64,000 bases of DNA from Bacteroidota bacterium (GCA_030148165.1 JASBTZ010000003.1:1364001-1428000); one strand, 5' to 3'; positions 9,164-17,941 are shown, counted from the stretch's first letter. The notes: generated by a model from the sequence alone, not told the origin. A program made the numbers and translations.

Positions 9164-10036
9164 ATGGAACGAAAGATTGAAAATCTGGTATTTGAAGGTG
9201 GAGGTGTATTGGGAATGGCCTATGCCGGAGCCTTACAGGTTCTCCATGAAAAAGAAATACTCAACAACATCAAACGTGTGGCGGGGACCTCAGCTGGATC
9301 ATTAGTAGCTATGGCATTGAGTCTAGGCTATAACGCGTCCGAGATTAAAGACATCATTAATAATACCGATTTTCGAAAATTTGAAGATCACTGGGATCCC
9401 TTGCGAATCGCAACTAAATATGGTCTACATAAAGGCGATTTTCTATTGAGATATATTGAAAAGATGGTTGAAGACAAAACGGGAAACCCCGGATTAACTT
9501 TTCGTCAACTCGCTGAAAGTGGAAATCATGAACTTAAGGTATATGCTTGTGATCTGAACACAAGTTGGGTAAAAGAATTTTCTTTGGAAGAAACACCAGA
9601 TGTTCGTATTGCACACAGTGTGAGAGCTTCTATGTCGATTCCTTTATTTTTCTCCGCATGGCAGTTTCCTAATGGTAATCCTGATAACCACATATACGTA
9701 GATGGTGGTGCGATATATAACTACCCGATCGAAGCTTTTGGGACTTGCGATGAAACATTGGGATTCTTTTTTAAAAACCCCAACAAGCAGGTGGCTACTG
9801 ATTTTCACTATGGTCATATTTTGAAATACGTGGAAGTTTTATTTAAGACTGTTTTGAATGCTCAAAAAATTGACTTCATGGAGAATCAGGAGCAAGTCGA
9901 CAAAACGGTGTTTATTGATACACACGGTATTTCACCAACAGATTTTAAATTGGACGATGAAAAGAAGGCCAGGCTATTTAAAGCTGGCCATGACGCTACC
10001 TACGCGTATTTAGAGAAGAATCTGAAAGTATCATGA
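9164..10036 (+). CDS. Patatin-like phospholipase
   Basis: 290 residues with all patatin hallmarks: the oxyanion loop EGGGVLGMAYAG, the nucleophile motif GTSAG (Ser43), and the dyad Asp in YVDGGAIYNYP (Asp180). There is no signal peptide, consistent with an intracellular or effector-type lipid acyl hydrolase that releases fatty acids from phospholipids. Its start codon follows the DyP stop without a gap. The pairing with peroxidase, catalase-like and SRPBCC genes suggests that the released lipid is oxidised or sensed; that is inference. Patatins are also effectors in some defence systems, but no nucleic-acid sensor gene is nearby. Confidence 0.93.
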   Translation: MERKIENLVFEGGGVLGMAYAGALQVLHEKEILNNIKRVAGTSAGSLVAMALSLGYNASEIKDIINNTDFRKFEDHWDPLRIATKYGLHKGDFLLRYIEKMVEDKTGNPGLTFRQLAESGNHELKVYACDLNTSWVKEFSLEETPDVRIAHSVRASMSIPLFFSAWQFPNGNPDNHIYVDGGAIYNYPIEAFGTCDETLGFFFKNPNKQVATDFHYGHILKYVEVLFKTVLNAQKIDFMENQEQVDKTVFIDTHGISPTDFKLDDEKKARLFKAGHDATYAYLEKNLKVS

Positions 10037-10082
10037 TAATTACGTACATTAGTCGGAAGGTGACTACTATTACTCGCTGATA

Positions 10083-11372
10083 ATGAGCAAACAAGAAGCA
10101 CAATTGCCTGAGATGAATCGACTCTGGTTGCATTTTCTGGATAAAGATCTGGAGCAGGAGTTTCATCTTTCCTATGAGAAGGAAATCAGGTCCCCCCTAC
10201 GCTTTGGAATTATCATCTCGATTGCTTCGTGGTTAAGTGGTATTCTGCTGTTCTATTATACTGCGCCAGATAAACTATGGTACATGGCTCCAGTCATACT
10301 TCTTGGTATAGTTCCTTTTTTTTCCTTTATTGTTTATGCCACATATAACGATCGATTTAAGGGAAAGATACATCTTATAGGTGCGTTGTCGAATGTGTGG
10401 GCTGGACTACTTGCTATCTACGTTTGTGGCGAATTTCCAAACGGTTCAAGCTTCACGGTACCGGTTTTAATATTTATTTTGTTTTTCGGATCATATATGG
10501 TCCGTTTAAGATGGTTGGCAACTGTAACAGTATCGTTCATCTATTCACTAGGTTTTCAACTTTACATGATATACTTTACGGAGCTTACGATGGACACAGT
10601 CGCCCTGTATGCGTTTATCATGTGGCTCACATGGGTGTTCGCAGCCATGGCTGGACGCGTATCAGAACTCAAAGACAGAATTCGTTTTGCACAGCGAAGA
10701 ACGATTAACCAACAGCGAAAAGTCATCGAAAAGGAAAAGGAAGAATCTGAAAAGTTACTCCTTAACATTCTGCCGCCATTTATTGCAGACCGACTAAAAT
10801 CCGGAGAAAATATCATAGCTGATAAGCATACAGATGCATCGATTCTTTTCGCAGATATGGTTGGATTTACACAGCTTTCAGCCAATATGCCCGCCGATGC
10901 ACTCATTCGGATTCTGAATCGTGTTTTTTCGGAATTTGATCGTTTGACTGAGGAATATGAACTGGAGAAAATCAAAACAATTGGTGATGGATACATGGTT
11001 GCTGGCGGACTAATCAAAGGACATGAAAATCACCTCTATCGGATTCTAAAGTTAGGTATGGCCATGATTCACTTTATTGACGATGATGAGGAACTGAAGG
11101 ATATGGGAATTGAGGTTCGTATTGGTGTTAATTCAGGACCTGTTATTGCCGGAGTAATCGGTACACACAAATTCTCTTATGACCTCTGGGGTGATACGGT
11201 TAATACCGGTAGTCGTATGGAGGCATATGGCCAAACTGGTAAGATTTGCGTTTCTGAAGTCGTTAAACTTCGCATGGAAAAGCACTTTGAATTCGAAAAG
11301 AGAGAATTAATTGATATAAAAGGAAAAGGACCTACACAGACTTATTTCCTTATTGCAGAAAAAGAATTTTAA
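10083..11372 (+). CDS. Membrane-bound class III adenylate cyclase
   Basis: 429 residues. The N-terminal half (about 30-200) has six hydrophobic segments, followed by a charged helical linker and a class III cyclase domain. The metal-binding motif is LFADMVGFTQ, then IKTIGDGYM with the base-selecting Lys, and YDLWGDTVNTGSRM with the Asp that together with Lys predicts ATP rather than GTP. It therefore probably makes cAMP. It lies 46 nt after the patatin gene and 9 nt before the ferritin-like gene. The membrane module may sense a lipid or redox signal. The receptor could be one of the CRP-family regulators nearby; no direct evidence. Confidence 0.92.
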   Translation: MSKQEAQLPEMNRLWLHFLDKDLEQEFHLSYEKEIRSPLRFGIIISIASWLSGILLFYYTAPDKLWYMAPVILLGIVPFFSFIVYATYNDRFKGKIHLIGALSNVWAGLLAIYVCGEFPNGSSFTVPVLIFILFFGSYMVRLRWLATVTVSFIYSLGFQLYMIYFTELTMDTVALYAFIMWLTWVFAAMAGRVSELKDRIRFAQRRTINQQRKVIEKEKEESEKLLLNILPPFIADRLKSGENIIADKHTDASILFADMVGFTQLSANMPADALIRILNRVFSEFDRLTEEYELEKIKTIGDGYMVAGGLIKGHENHLYRILKLGMAMIHFIDDDEELKDMGIEVRIGVNSGPVIAGVIGTHKFSYDLWGDTVNTGSRMEAYGQTGKICVSEVVKLRMEKHFEFEKRELIDIKGKGPTQTYFLIAEKEF

Positions 11373-11381
11373 ATTCGTGCG

Positions 11382-12371
11382 ATGAATGACCCCAAGGACT
11401 GGAATCGTAATGATCTCAATGAACACCTCCAGAAAGCTGCCGAAATCGAATTCTGGACAATACCACTATATTTAACTTCGCTCACTTCAATAAAAGGTCT
11501 GTCCGAGCTAAAACCTAGTGAATACCCGCTAGACGCAAAACTAATTCTATCTGTTGTCATCCAGGAGATGTTGCATTTAGAACTGGTAATGAATCTTTCT
11601 AATGCACTTGGATTCACACCTGTACTCGGTAAGCCCATTTATAATGTTGATAAGGGCATTCCTTTTCTTCATCCGGAAGCAGATCACATACCAAATGAAA
11701 TAAAAGGATATCGTGCTATTCCGGGACCTCTATCGGAGGAAACACTGAAACTCTTTTGTGCCATCGAACTACCTGCTGTTGCTTCTTCTAAACCCTGGAA
11801 AGAAAAAGCCTATTACGAGTCAATTGCAGACTTATATGCTGGCTTGAAGGAAGCTGTGGTTCACCTTTGGGATACTTATTACATTGGGAAGGAAAAGAAT
11901 CATTTTCAGAAATGTTCATTCAACAATTACAGAACCGCAAATCATGACGAACTAGGGTTCAGCCAGACCGTTAATTCTCTGGATCAAGCCTTAAATGTCA
12001 TTGAGGCAATTGTCGAACAAGGAGAAGGTGCAGATGCTGAAGGTCATGTACCGTTGCAATACGAACCCAAAGCAAACCTGAGTAATTACGACCCCGGATT
12101 TTTTAAAGCCAGCTGGAGTCATTACCACAAATTTCATTTCTTATTGGTTCATGCGAATTCTTTGTCTAAAACCCATGAATTGGAGCCACTGAATGCTAAT
12201 ACACAATTACAATCAAAACTAACCAGTTCATTTGATAAATTGATCTTGGCGACCAACGAAAGTTTTCGAAAATCAGGCACAGAAATGACAAATGAATTCT
12301 GGTCTGAAATGGACGCCGTTCAGAAAGCACTATTTGACTTGTGGAAAGCCGGAATTACTCCCCGCTGGTGA
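11382..12371 (+). CDS. Ferritin-like (iminophenyl-pyruvate dimer synthase-type) protein
   Basis: 329 residues. The first 90 contain the four-helix ferritin-like pattern AAEIEFWTIPLYLTS and VVIQEMLHLELVMNLSNALG, with Glu and ExxH metal ligands, as in the ferritin-like domain of VioB/RebD-type proteins. The family can bind a di-iron or heme-related centre and has been linked to oxidative coupling of aromatic compounds. No violacein or rebeccamycin pathway genes are near, so the product name should not be taken literally. It is the last gene of the plus-strand unit (9 nt after the cyclase) and converges on the universal stress gene. Confidence 0.8.
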   Translation: MNDPKDWNRNDLNEHLQKAAEIEFWTIPLYLTSLTSIKGLSELKPSEYPLDAKLILSVVIQEMLHLELVMNLSNALGFTPVLGKPIYNVDKGIPFLHPEADHIPNEIKGYRAIPGPLSEETLKLFCAIELPAVASSKPWKEKAYYESIADLYAGLKEAVVHLWDTYYIGKEKNHFQKCSFNNYRTANHDELGFSQTVNSLDQALNVIEAIVEQGEGADAEGHVPLQYEPKANLSNYDPGFFKASWSHYHKFHFLLVHANSLSKTHELEPLNANTQLQSKLTSSFDKLILATNESFRKSGTEMTNEFWSEMDAVQKALFDLWKAGITPRW

Positions 12372-12388
12372 TAATTTCCAGTCTAGAA

Positions 12389-13198
12389 TTAAATTGTAAT
12401 AAACGAATATTGACTACCAACTGAAATAGACTGACTATCAAGCGTTAAAACGGGGATCTCTCCATCATTCTCTAGGAGGTGCTGAACAAATTTTTTCGAA
12501 AATATGCTGAACGTATCAGGATAATAGGTTGCTGCGATCATGTCAATTTCATCCGTCTTACAGAATTCAATGAAATTTTCAATAAAATGATCCCGTGGTA
12601 ATAATTCCACCGACGATCTGATACCTGCGTCAAGCAACAGCTTTCTTGTCGTGTTAACATTGATTGCCACTTTCTGCTGAAGACTCTCATCTTTATGCGC
12701 ACCACCGACTAATACGATTTCTGCTCCAAATTCTGAAGCTATCTTAGCGGCTGCTCTAACAATTTGAATACTTTCTTTCTCAAGGTCAATTGTCATCGCA
12801 ATCTTTTTACAATCTAGTTTTTTAGTGTGGTCTTGAATAGTTATGAAAGGCACTTTACTTTCACTTATTACATTAATGGCCTTTGCTCCCAGAAGTTTTT
12901 TCAAACCATGGGCACCATGCGTTCCCATGACAATAAAACTAACTTTCTGGCTTTCCGCTACTTTCCCTATGTCCTTTTCAATATTTCCAACGATTATGGT
13001 AGAATTGATTTCTACACTAACGTCGCATTCTGTAATCAACTTATCCAGTAATAAACTAGCTGAAGTTCGATCTGATTCACTCTGAATAATGTGTAATAAC
13101 TCAACGCTATAATTGTTCCTTTTCGCCAAATTAACAGCAAAATTTAACGCATTAATGGTGGCAGTTGTAAAGTCAATTGGGACTAGTAATTTTTTCAT
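12389..13198 (-). CDS. Tandem-domain universal stress protein (UspA family)
   Basis: 269 residues made of two Usp domains (about 1-145 and 150-269). The first begins KKLLVPIDFTTATINAL and has the nucleotide-binding loop VMGTHGAHG with a following LLGAKAINVISES. The second domain is more diverged and lacks a clear Gly-rich loop. Tandem Usp genes are frequent in anaerobic regulons, and this one lies beside the FNR-type regulators. No FNR-like palindrome is found upstream, but an AT-rich inverted repeat lies at 13248-13268. The precise role is unknown. Confidence 0.88.
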   Translation of the reverse strand: MKKLLVPIDFTTATINALNFAVNLAKRNNYSVELLHIIQSESDRTSASLLLDKLITECDVSVEINSTIIVGNIEKDIGKVAESQKVSFIVMGTHGAHGLKKLLGAKAINVISESKVPFITIQDHTKKLDCKKIAMTIDLEKESIQIVRAAAKIASEFGAEIVLVGGAHKDESLQQKVAINVNTTRKLLLDAGIRSSVELLPRDHFIENFIEFCKTDEIDMIAATYYPDTFSIFSKKFVQHLLENDGEIPVLTLDSQSISVGSQYSFITI

Positions 13199-13247
13199 TA
13201 GTGAAAGGTATTAATTCCTAGCTAAAATAATAAACTGCGCTTTAATT

Positions 13248-13268
13248 TAATTAACAATTCGTTAATTA
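13248..13268. repeat. AT-rich inverted repeat upstream of the universal stress gene
   Basis: TAATTAAC and GTTAATTA arranged as a perfect 8-bp inverted repeat with spacer AATTC. It lies about 50 bp upstream of the universal stress gene start and downstream of the CRP-family gene. It could be an operator for a regulator with a specificity different from the ATGAT-type sites. The rest of the 229-bp gap (13199-13427) holds nothing I recognise. Confidence 0.4.
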
Positions 13269-13427
13269 GTTCACATAAATATTTTCATCTAGTTGGTGGC
13301 CGTACTGGCAGTTATTGACTTGTTACTACCATTTCGCTCTGTTAGATCTGAAGAATTCAGTGATAACATGTAATAGAGAAGGAATAAAGCTGTCCTAATA
13401 GGCCAACAAAAGGCTTTATCGAATAAT

Positions 13428-14060
13428 CTAGAACTTATTAACGCCTACGATTTCCAGGCCTCTCCTATCAAGAATCTCAACACCTCCATTGAAATAGCGA
13501 ATTAACTTTTTTTCCTCCAATTCCTTAAGGATCAGTTTGGTTCGTCTACTTGAGACCCCAATGATAGAGGATATTTCGCTCAACCTGTAAGTTACTTGAT
13601 TGGATTTAGTGAGTTTCGAGCTCTCGACCAATAATGAGATTAATCTGTTGCGCGATGACTTATTTGCTCGATTCTTAACTCTTACGGTTACCGCATCAAT
13701 TCGCTTACAAAAATCCTGGATTACCAATTTTGAAAATGTTTCATTCGTAATAAGCTCTTCTTTAAAAATGGATATAGGAATTTTATAAACTACTGAATCT
13801 GAACAAACTTTAGCTGTGAACCTATATGCACTTTCAGAAGATAAAAACGAGGAAACTCCTACAAATTCGTGCGATCTTGCCGACCATAAAATCAGTTTAT
13901 CAGAAAGGATGAATACTTCGCCCTTTTCTATGTAATAAATCGAATCTACAGCATTGCCTTCTTCGAATAATGTTTTACTCCGTTTTAAAGATTTCGGTTC
14001 CAGCTTATACTTATCTATTAACTCAGAATATATGTGATTAGTTTCTTCCATCCTTGACAA
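13428..14060 (-). CDS. CRP/FNR-family regulator with unusual recognition helix
   Basis: 210 residues: an N-terminal cyclic-nucleotide-binding-type beta-roll, a dimerisation helix around residue 115-140, and a C-terminal winged helix with YRLSEISSIIGVSSRRTKLIL. At the positions where CRP and FNR carry Glu and Arg, this protein has Arg and Leu, so it should read a different DNA sequence from the two other regulators in the window. There is no Cys cluster. Its own promoter contains a palindrome of the ATGAT type at 14103-14116, so it is probably itself controlled by the FNR homologue encoded just upstream. Target genes and ligand are unknown. Confidence 0.85.
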   Translation of the reverse strand: MSRMEETNHIYSELIDKYKLEPKSLKRSKTLFEEGNAVDSIYYIEKGEVFILSDKLILWSARSHEFVGVSSFLSSESAYRFTAKVCSDSVVYKIPISIFKEELITNETFSKLVIQDFCKRIDAVTVRVKNRANKSSRNRLISLLVESSKLTKSNQVTYRLSEISSIIGVSSRRTKLILKELEEKKLIRYFNGGVEILDRRGLEIVGVNKF

Positions 14061-14073
14061 TCAAAGTTGATTG

Positions 14074-14116
14074 CAAGATATTCGAGAAATTTGTATTATA
14101 ATATGATTCATATCAA
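14074..14116 (-). promoter_or_regulatory. FNR-like palindrome and near-consensus -7 element for the 210-aa regulator
   Basis: Palindrome ATGATTCATATCAA at 14103-14116 (core TGAT-N4-ATCA). On the minus strand a -7-like element TATCTTG ends at 14074, 35.5 bp from the palindrome centre. That is one base short of the spacing seen at seven other promoters here. A further inverted repeat AATCAA-AG-TTGATT spans about 14059-14072. Confidence 0.6.
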
Positions 14117-14136
14117 TGTTTAACATGACAGAATCG

Positions 14137-14853
14137 TTAGCCTCCAAGGGTACTTGCGATTTGTATTAGTCGCTTTTTATCTTTGACCATTATCTTTTTA
14201 CCCTCCATCTCGATACAACCATCTTCCTTCAAACTCGAAAGAGATCTAATTGCGGTTTCGATAGTTGTACCAACGATATCAGCATATTCGGATCGTGTTA
14301 GATTTACATCAATATTTCCGTCGTCGTCTACACCGAAACAATCATCAAGCAATAGTATTGCCTCTGCCATACGCTCCAATACCGTTTTCTCCGAAATGTT
14401 GATTAACTTTTGTTCAGCATGTTTCAAGTCTTCTGAAAGGAGCTCCATGAGATTAAAGGATAATTTTGGATTCTCAATTATTACATCTCTGAACTTATTT
14501 TTATCCATTAGACAAACATAACTGTCTTCCACGGCTACAGCAGTTGCTTTGTACGCTTCATTACCTAACAATGATCGATAACCTAACAGGTCACCTGTCT
14601 TTGCAAACCGCACTATATGTTCTTTACCATTCTCCCCTAATTTGGTCAACTTCACTTTCCCTTTGTAAATACAATACAGGCCATTTACATGATTGTCTTC
14701 GTAAAAAATAATTTGCCCTTTACGGTAAAAATTACCGCCTTTCCCTTCGCTAATGGCTTCCTTGTAATTCATTGGAAGAGAACACAGTATGCCATCCCTG
14801 TTGTCACATTGATCGCATCTCGGAACATTTAGTTTGATTCGTTTCTTTGCCAT
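14137..14853 (-). CDS. fnr: FNR-type oxygen-responsive regulator with four Fe-S cysteines
   Basis: 238 residues from the ATG at 14853; an ATG at 14880 would add nine. The N-terminus has CDQCDNRDGILC (C-x2-C-x7-C), and a fourth Cys lies in EDSYVCLMDK, aligning with E. coli FNR Cys122 in ETSMVCEIP. All four ligands for an oxygen-labile [4Fe-4S] cluster therefore appear present. The recognition helix TRSEYADIVGTTIETAIR keeps the FNR Glu and Arg but replaces Ser212 by Ile. This fits the palindromes here, which read ATGAT instead of TTGAT. It is divergent from moeA across a perfect palindrome. It is the best candidate for the master regulator of the anaerobic island. Confidence 0.9.
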   Translation of the reverse strand: MAKKRIKLNVPRCDQCDNRDGILCSLPMNYKEAISEGKGGNFYRKGQIIFYEDNHVNGLYCIYKGKVKLTKLGENGKEHIVRFAKTGDLLGYRSLLGNEAYKATAVAVEDSYVCLMDKNKFRDVIIENPKLSFNLMELLSEDLKHAEQKLINISEKTVLERMAEAILLLDDCFGVDDDGNIDVNLTRSEYADIVGTTIETAIRSLSSLKEDGCIEMEGKKIMVKDKKRLIQIASTLGG

Positions 14854-14919
14854 AATCTTCAAATACTCAAATTTAACCATTCATCGAGCCAGATACACTT
14901 ACAATTGTTTGTCTTTTTT

Positions 14920-14963
14920 ATGATATATATCATATTAATTACTGACCGAGTTGAATAATTTTG
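14920..14963 (+). promoter_or_regulatory. FNR-like operator and promoter of the moeA operon
   Basis: Perfect palindrome ATGATATATATCAT at 14920-14933 and exact Bacteroidota -7 element TAATTTTG at 14956-14963. The centre-to-G distance is 36.5 bp, which places the site near -41.5. The palindrome also faces the divergent fnr gene, but only a weak -7 match (TGTATCTG, G at 14890) exists on that side. Confidence 0.8.
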
Positions 14964-14982
14964 ATGTTGAACAAACGAGAAT

Positions 14983-16158
14983 ATGATATCTCCAGAAAAT
15001 GCAATTCATAAAATTGTAGAATTCACACCAACAATGCCGCGTGAAGAAATGGCCTTACAGCGCGCTTTAGGACGGATATTAGCAGAGGATGTTATGTCTC
15101 AAATAGACATGCCTCCATTTGACCAATCTGCTATGGATGGTTATGCTGTACAAAATATTTCTTCAAATGCGTTTGAAATTATTGGAGAGCATAAGGCCGG
15201 AGATAAACCGACTTATGAACTGCGTGAGAATGAGGCTATTCGCATTTTTACCGGAGCTATAGTTCCCGATTCTGCATCTGCAGTTGTTAAGCAAGAAGAT
15301 GTTAAACGATCGAACCATGTTATTAATGTCAATGGTAAACCAATCGTTTCGGGAGCAAATATCAGATTAAAAGGAGAGCAGATTAAAAAGGGAAACATTG
15401 CAGCGAAGGAAGGTACCCCATTACAAGCGGGGGCGGTTGGCTACCTTAGTACCTTAGGGGTGACCGAGGTCGTGGTTTCCAAACAACCCACTGTAACCAT
15501 AATCACAACGGGGAACGAACTTGTTGCTTCTGGAAATGAGCTGAAACCGGGTCAGATTTATGAATCCAATTCCATTATGTTATCTGCGGCACTTTTTCGC
15601 GAAGGATTGAAGCCAAACATCGTAATAATTGAAGACGACAGGAATATCACACGACAAGTTTTGAAGGATGCTATAGAAGAATCCGACGCTGTCTTAATCA
15701 CAGGAGGTATATCCGTTGGAGATTATGATTTCGTATATGATGCTCTGCAAGCCCTGCAAGTGGAAGATATTTTCTACAAGGTTGCTCAAAAACCGGGGAA
15801 ACCACTTTATGTTGGTAAAAGAAATCAAACGATGATTTTTGGATTACCCGGGAACCCCGCAGCAGCATTGACATGCTACTATCTATATGTGACACCATCA
15901 TTAAGGAAAATGCAGCGTCATCAATCTCCTGAATTAGTCAGAGCCTATGCTAAAATTGACGAAGACTATCATAAGCGAGGGGGATTGAGGAATCATCTGA
16001 AAGGGCAACTTAAGGGTGAATTTGTAACAATTTTGCCCAAACAGAGTTCAGCAATGCTTGGAGATTTTACGGATGCAAATTGTATTGCCATCCTTCCAGG
16101 TGAGGATAAATTGTGGAAAAGAAATGAATTGGTAGAGGTTATCCTGCTTCCATATTAG
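14983..16158 (+). CDS. moeA: Molybdopterin molybdotransferase MoeA
   Basis: 391 residues, normal length. It has the family signature MPPFDQSAMDGYAV, the GDKP linker region, TTGNELVASGNELKPGQIYESN, the catalytic motif ITGGISVGDYDFV and GLPGNPAAAL near the C-terminus. It inserts molybdate into adenylylated molybdopterin in the cytoplasm. It heads a five-gene molybdopterin operon (moeA, moaD, moeB-like, moaE, moaCB) under an FNR-like promoter. The cofactor is needed by the nitrate reductase at 47588-51229. The gene for the guanylylation step (mobA) is not in the window. Confidence 0.96.
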   Translation: MISPENAIHKIVEFTPTMPREEMALQRALGRILAEDVMSQIDMPPFDQSAMDGYAVQNISSNAFEIIGEHKAGDKPTYELRENEAIRIFTGAIVPDSASAVVKQEDVKRSNHVINVNGKPIVSGANIRLKGEQIKKGNIAAKEGTPLQAGAVGYLSTLGVTEVVVSKQPTVTIITTGNELVASGNELKPGQIYESNSIMLSAALFREGLKPNIVIIEDDRNITRQVLKDAIEESDAVLITGGISVGDYDFVYDALQALQVEDIFYKVAQKPGKPLYVGKRNQTMIFGLPGNPAAALTCYYLYVTPSLRKMQRHQSPELVRAYAKIDEDYHKRGGLRNHLKGQLKGEFVTILPKQSSAMLGDFTDANCIAILPGEDKLWKRNELVEVILLPY

Positions 16159-16181
16159 TTGAGAAATCTAAAACAAAAATT

Positions 16182-16412
16182 ATGCAGGTTAAGTTTGTCT
16201 ATTTTGGAATGATCGCAGAGAAGCTGGGTGCTACTGAAGAAATTCTGGAATTATCAGAAGACACTCAAAATGTACGGAATTATATCCTCAACAAATATCC
16301 CGAATTGAATACGATGTCATTTTCTATTGCAATAGATCAAGAACTACAGGATGAAATTGGTGAAGGTGAAGTATCTGAAATAGCATTACTCCCTCCATTC
16401 GCAGGCGGCTAA
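16182..16412 (+). CDS. moaD: Molybdopterin synthase small subunit MoaD
   Basis: 76 residues with a ubiquitin-like fold pattern and the essential C-terminal Gly-Gly in PPFAGG, which is adenylated and thiocarboxylated to carry sulfur. Low similarity elsewhere is normal for MoaD. It lies 23 nt after moeA and 2 nt before the activating enzyme gene, so the operon order matches function. Confidence 0.92.
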   Translation: MQVKFVYFGMIAEKLGATEEILELSEDTQNVRNYILNKYPELNTMSFSIAIDQELQDEIGEGEVSEIALLPPFAGG

Positions 16413-16414
16413 TT

Positions 16415-17515
16415 ATGACTGTGCAAGAAGAAAAATATTACAGTAGACAAATTTTACTTCCTGAAGTGGGAAGCAAAGGTCAGGCATTATTGCGAAATGC
16501 TCGTGTACTTGTAATCGGAGCGGGTGGTTTGGGATGTCCCGTACTGGAGTTTTTAGCGCGCGCAGGTGTTGGTTCATTGGGAATTGTGGACGGGGATGAA
16601 ATAGATGTTTCAAATCTGCATCGTCAATCTCTTTATACGTTTCAGGAAGTTGGGGATCGAAAAGCAAAGGTTGCCAAACAGGTCCTGCAAAAGATAAATC
16701 CATACATCAGCATACAAAGCTACCCGGAGATGCTGACGAAGAATAATGCACTTGACATCATTGATGCATATGACATCATCGTTGATGCAACGGATAACTA
16801 TCCAACCAGATATCTGGTGAATGATGCTTGTGTAATACTCAACAAGCCATTTGTTTACGGCGCAATCTATCGTTTCGAAGGACAGGTAAGCGTTTTTAAT
16901 TACAACGGAAGTGCAACGTATCGTTGTTTGTTTCCAAATTATCCTGAAGCAGAATCTCAAACAAATTGTGCTACGGCAGGAGTAATTGGCATTTTACCGG
17001 GAATCATCGGTTTAATGCAAGCGAACGAAGTCATTAAGATCATATTAAACAGTGAAGAGGTACTGAGCAATCGTCTTTTAAGCTACAATGCGAAATCAGG
17101 TAAAACCAGTACGATCAATTTACGTCGTGATGACGCATTTGATTATAGTATAGTTAAAAAAGAAGATGACGGTTTGAATCATACCTATTACAACCAATTG
17201 TGTGAATCCAAAAAAGAAATTGATACCGAAACATTACTTTCAATGATTGAAAAAGCTGTCTGCTTAATTGACGTCAGAATGCCGGATGAAACACCGGAAT
17301 TTGATCATTCATCTGTGGTTTCTATTCCGCTGCATGAAATTGATACGGTACAAGAACTTCCAGAAGCTGATTTGTTTGTCACTTTTTGTAAATCCGGGAT
17401 ACGAAGCAAATCCGCGCAGGCTATGTTGCAATCGCAATTCCCGACAAAAGAAATTTTAAACTTAAAAGGAGGTATTACCTCAGAACTTATAGAATTATGG
17501 AAACTAAACCCATAA
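16415..17515 (+). CDS. moeB: MoaD-activating enzyme (MoeB/ThiF family) fused to a rhodanese domain
   Basis: 366 residues. The N-terminal 240 residues are an E1-like adenylyltransferase: GAGGLGCPVLEFLARAG nucleotide loop, DGDEIDVSNLHRQ, and catalytic-type Cys in QTNCATAGVIG. The C-terminal 100 residues are a rhodanese domain with active Cys in FCKSGIRSKSA, so sulfur activation and transfer to MoaD may be in one chain, as in eukaryotic MOCS3. The structural zinc site looks lost: the first CxxC is reduced to TYRC and no second CxxC is present. The 3' end overlaps moaE by 19 nt. Confidence 0.9.
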   Translation: MTVQEEKYYSRQILLPEVGSKGQALLRNARVLVIGAGGLGCPVLEFLARAGVGSLGIVDGDEIDVSNLHRQSLYTFQEVGDRKAKVAKQVLQKINPYISIQSYPEMLTKNNALDIIDAYDIIVDATDNYPTRYLVNDACVILNKPFVYGAIYRFEGQVSVFNYNGSATYRCLFPNYPEAESQTNCATAGVIGILPGIIGLMQANEVIKIILNSEEVLSNRLLSYNAKSGKTSTINLRRDDAFDYSIVKKEDDGLNHTYYNQLCESKKEIDTETLLSMIEKAVCLIDVRMPDETPEFDHSSVVSIPLHEIDTVQELPEADLFVTFCKSGIRSKSAQAMLQSQFPTKEILNLKGGITSELIELWKLNP

Positions 17516-17940
17516 AAAATTGTTTTAGAGATGGAGCTATCTCCAGCAGCTTTATAGGTGACTCTATTGGCAAACATCAAACAAAAACCTCAATCGGAGC
17601 ACACCAAATCTTTTTAGGTCAGGTACGAGCCGATGAAATTGATGGTCAAATCGTGACCGGCATCGAATATTCGGCACATGAAGAAATGGCAAATAAAGTG
17701 TTTCAAAGGATTCGTGAAAAAGCTTTTGAACAATTTGACTTGACTTGCATGCATATATATCATAGCCTAGGTTTAGTGCAAACCGGCGAGATCTGTTTAT
17801 TTGTATTTGTATCGTCAAAACATCGTAAAGAAGCAATGCGTGCTGTCGAGTTCGTAGTTGAAGAGATCAAATTTAAAGCACCGGTATTTGGAAAAGAGAT
17901 ACTGAAAAATTCTGAACACGTTTGGAAAGTTAATAAGTAG
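17497..17940 (+). CDS. moaE: Molybdopterin synthase large subunit MoaE
   Basis: 147 residues with the family core GAHQIFLGQVRA, IYHSLGLVQTGEICLFV and VSSKHRKEAMRA. It ends KAPVFGKEIL...HVWKVN, the form of the catalytic-Lys region I associate with Bacteroidota. It assembles with MoaD to convert cyclic pyranopterin monophosphate to molybdopterin. It begins inside the 3' end of the moeB-like gene and is followed 1 nt later by moaCB. Confidence 0.94.
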   Translation: METKPIKNCFRDGAISSSFIGDSIGKHQTKTSIGAHQIFLGQVRADEIDGQIVTGIEYSAHEEMANKVFQRIREKAFEQFDLTCMHIYHSLGLVQTGEICLFVFVSSKHRKEAMRAVEFVVEEIKFKAPVFGKEILKNSEHVWKVNK

Positions 17941-17941
17941 G

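Noticed and set aside
9164-10036. Patatin and cyclase as parts of an anti-phage signalling (CBASS-like) system
   Set aside because: The cyclase is a class III membrane adenylate cyclase rather than a CD-NTase, and the remaining genes are redox proteins without typical defence partners.
10562-11017. 151-codon minus-strand frame within the adenylate cyclase gene
   Set aside because: Ser-rich low-complexity antisense translation of the cyclase domain.
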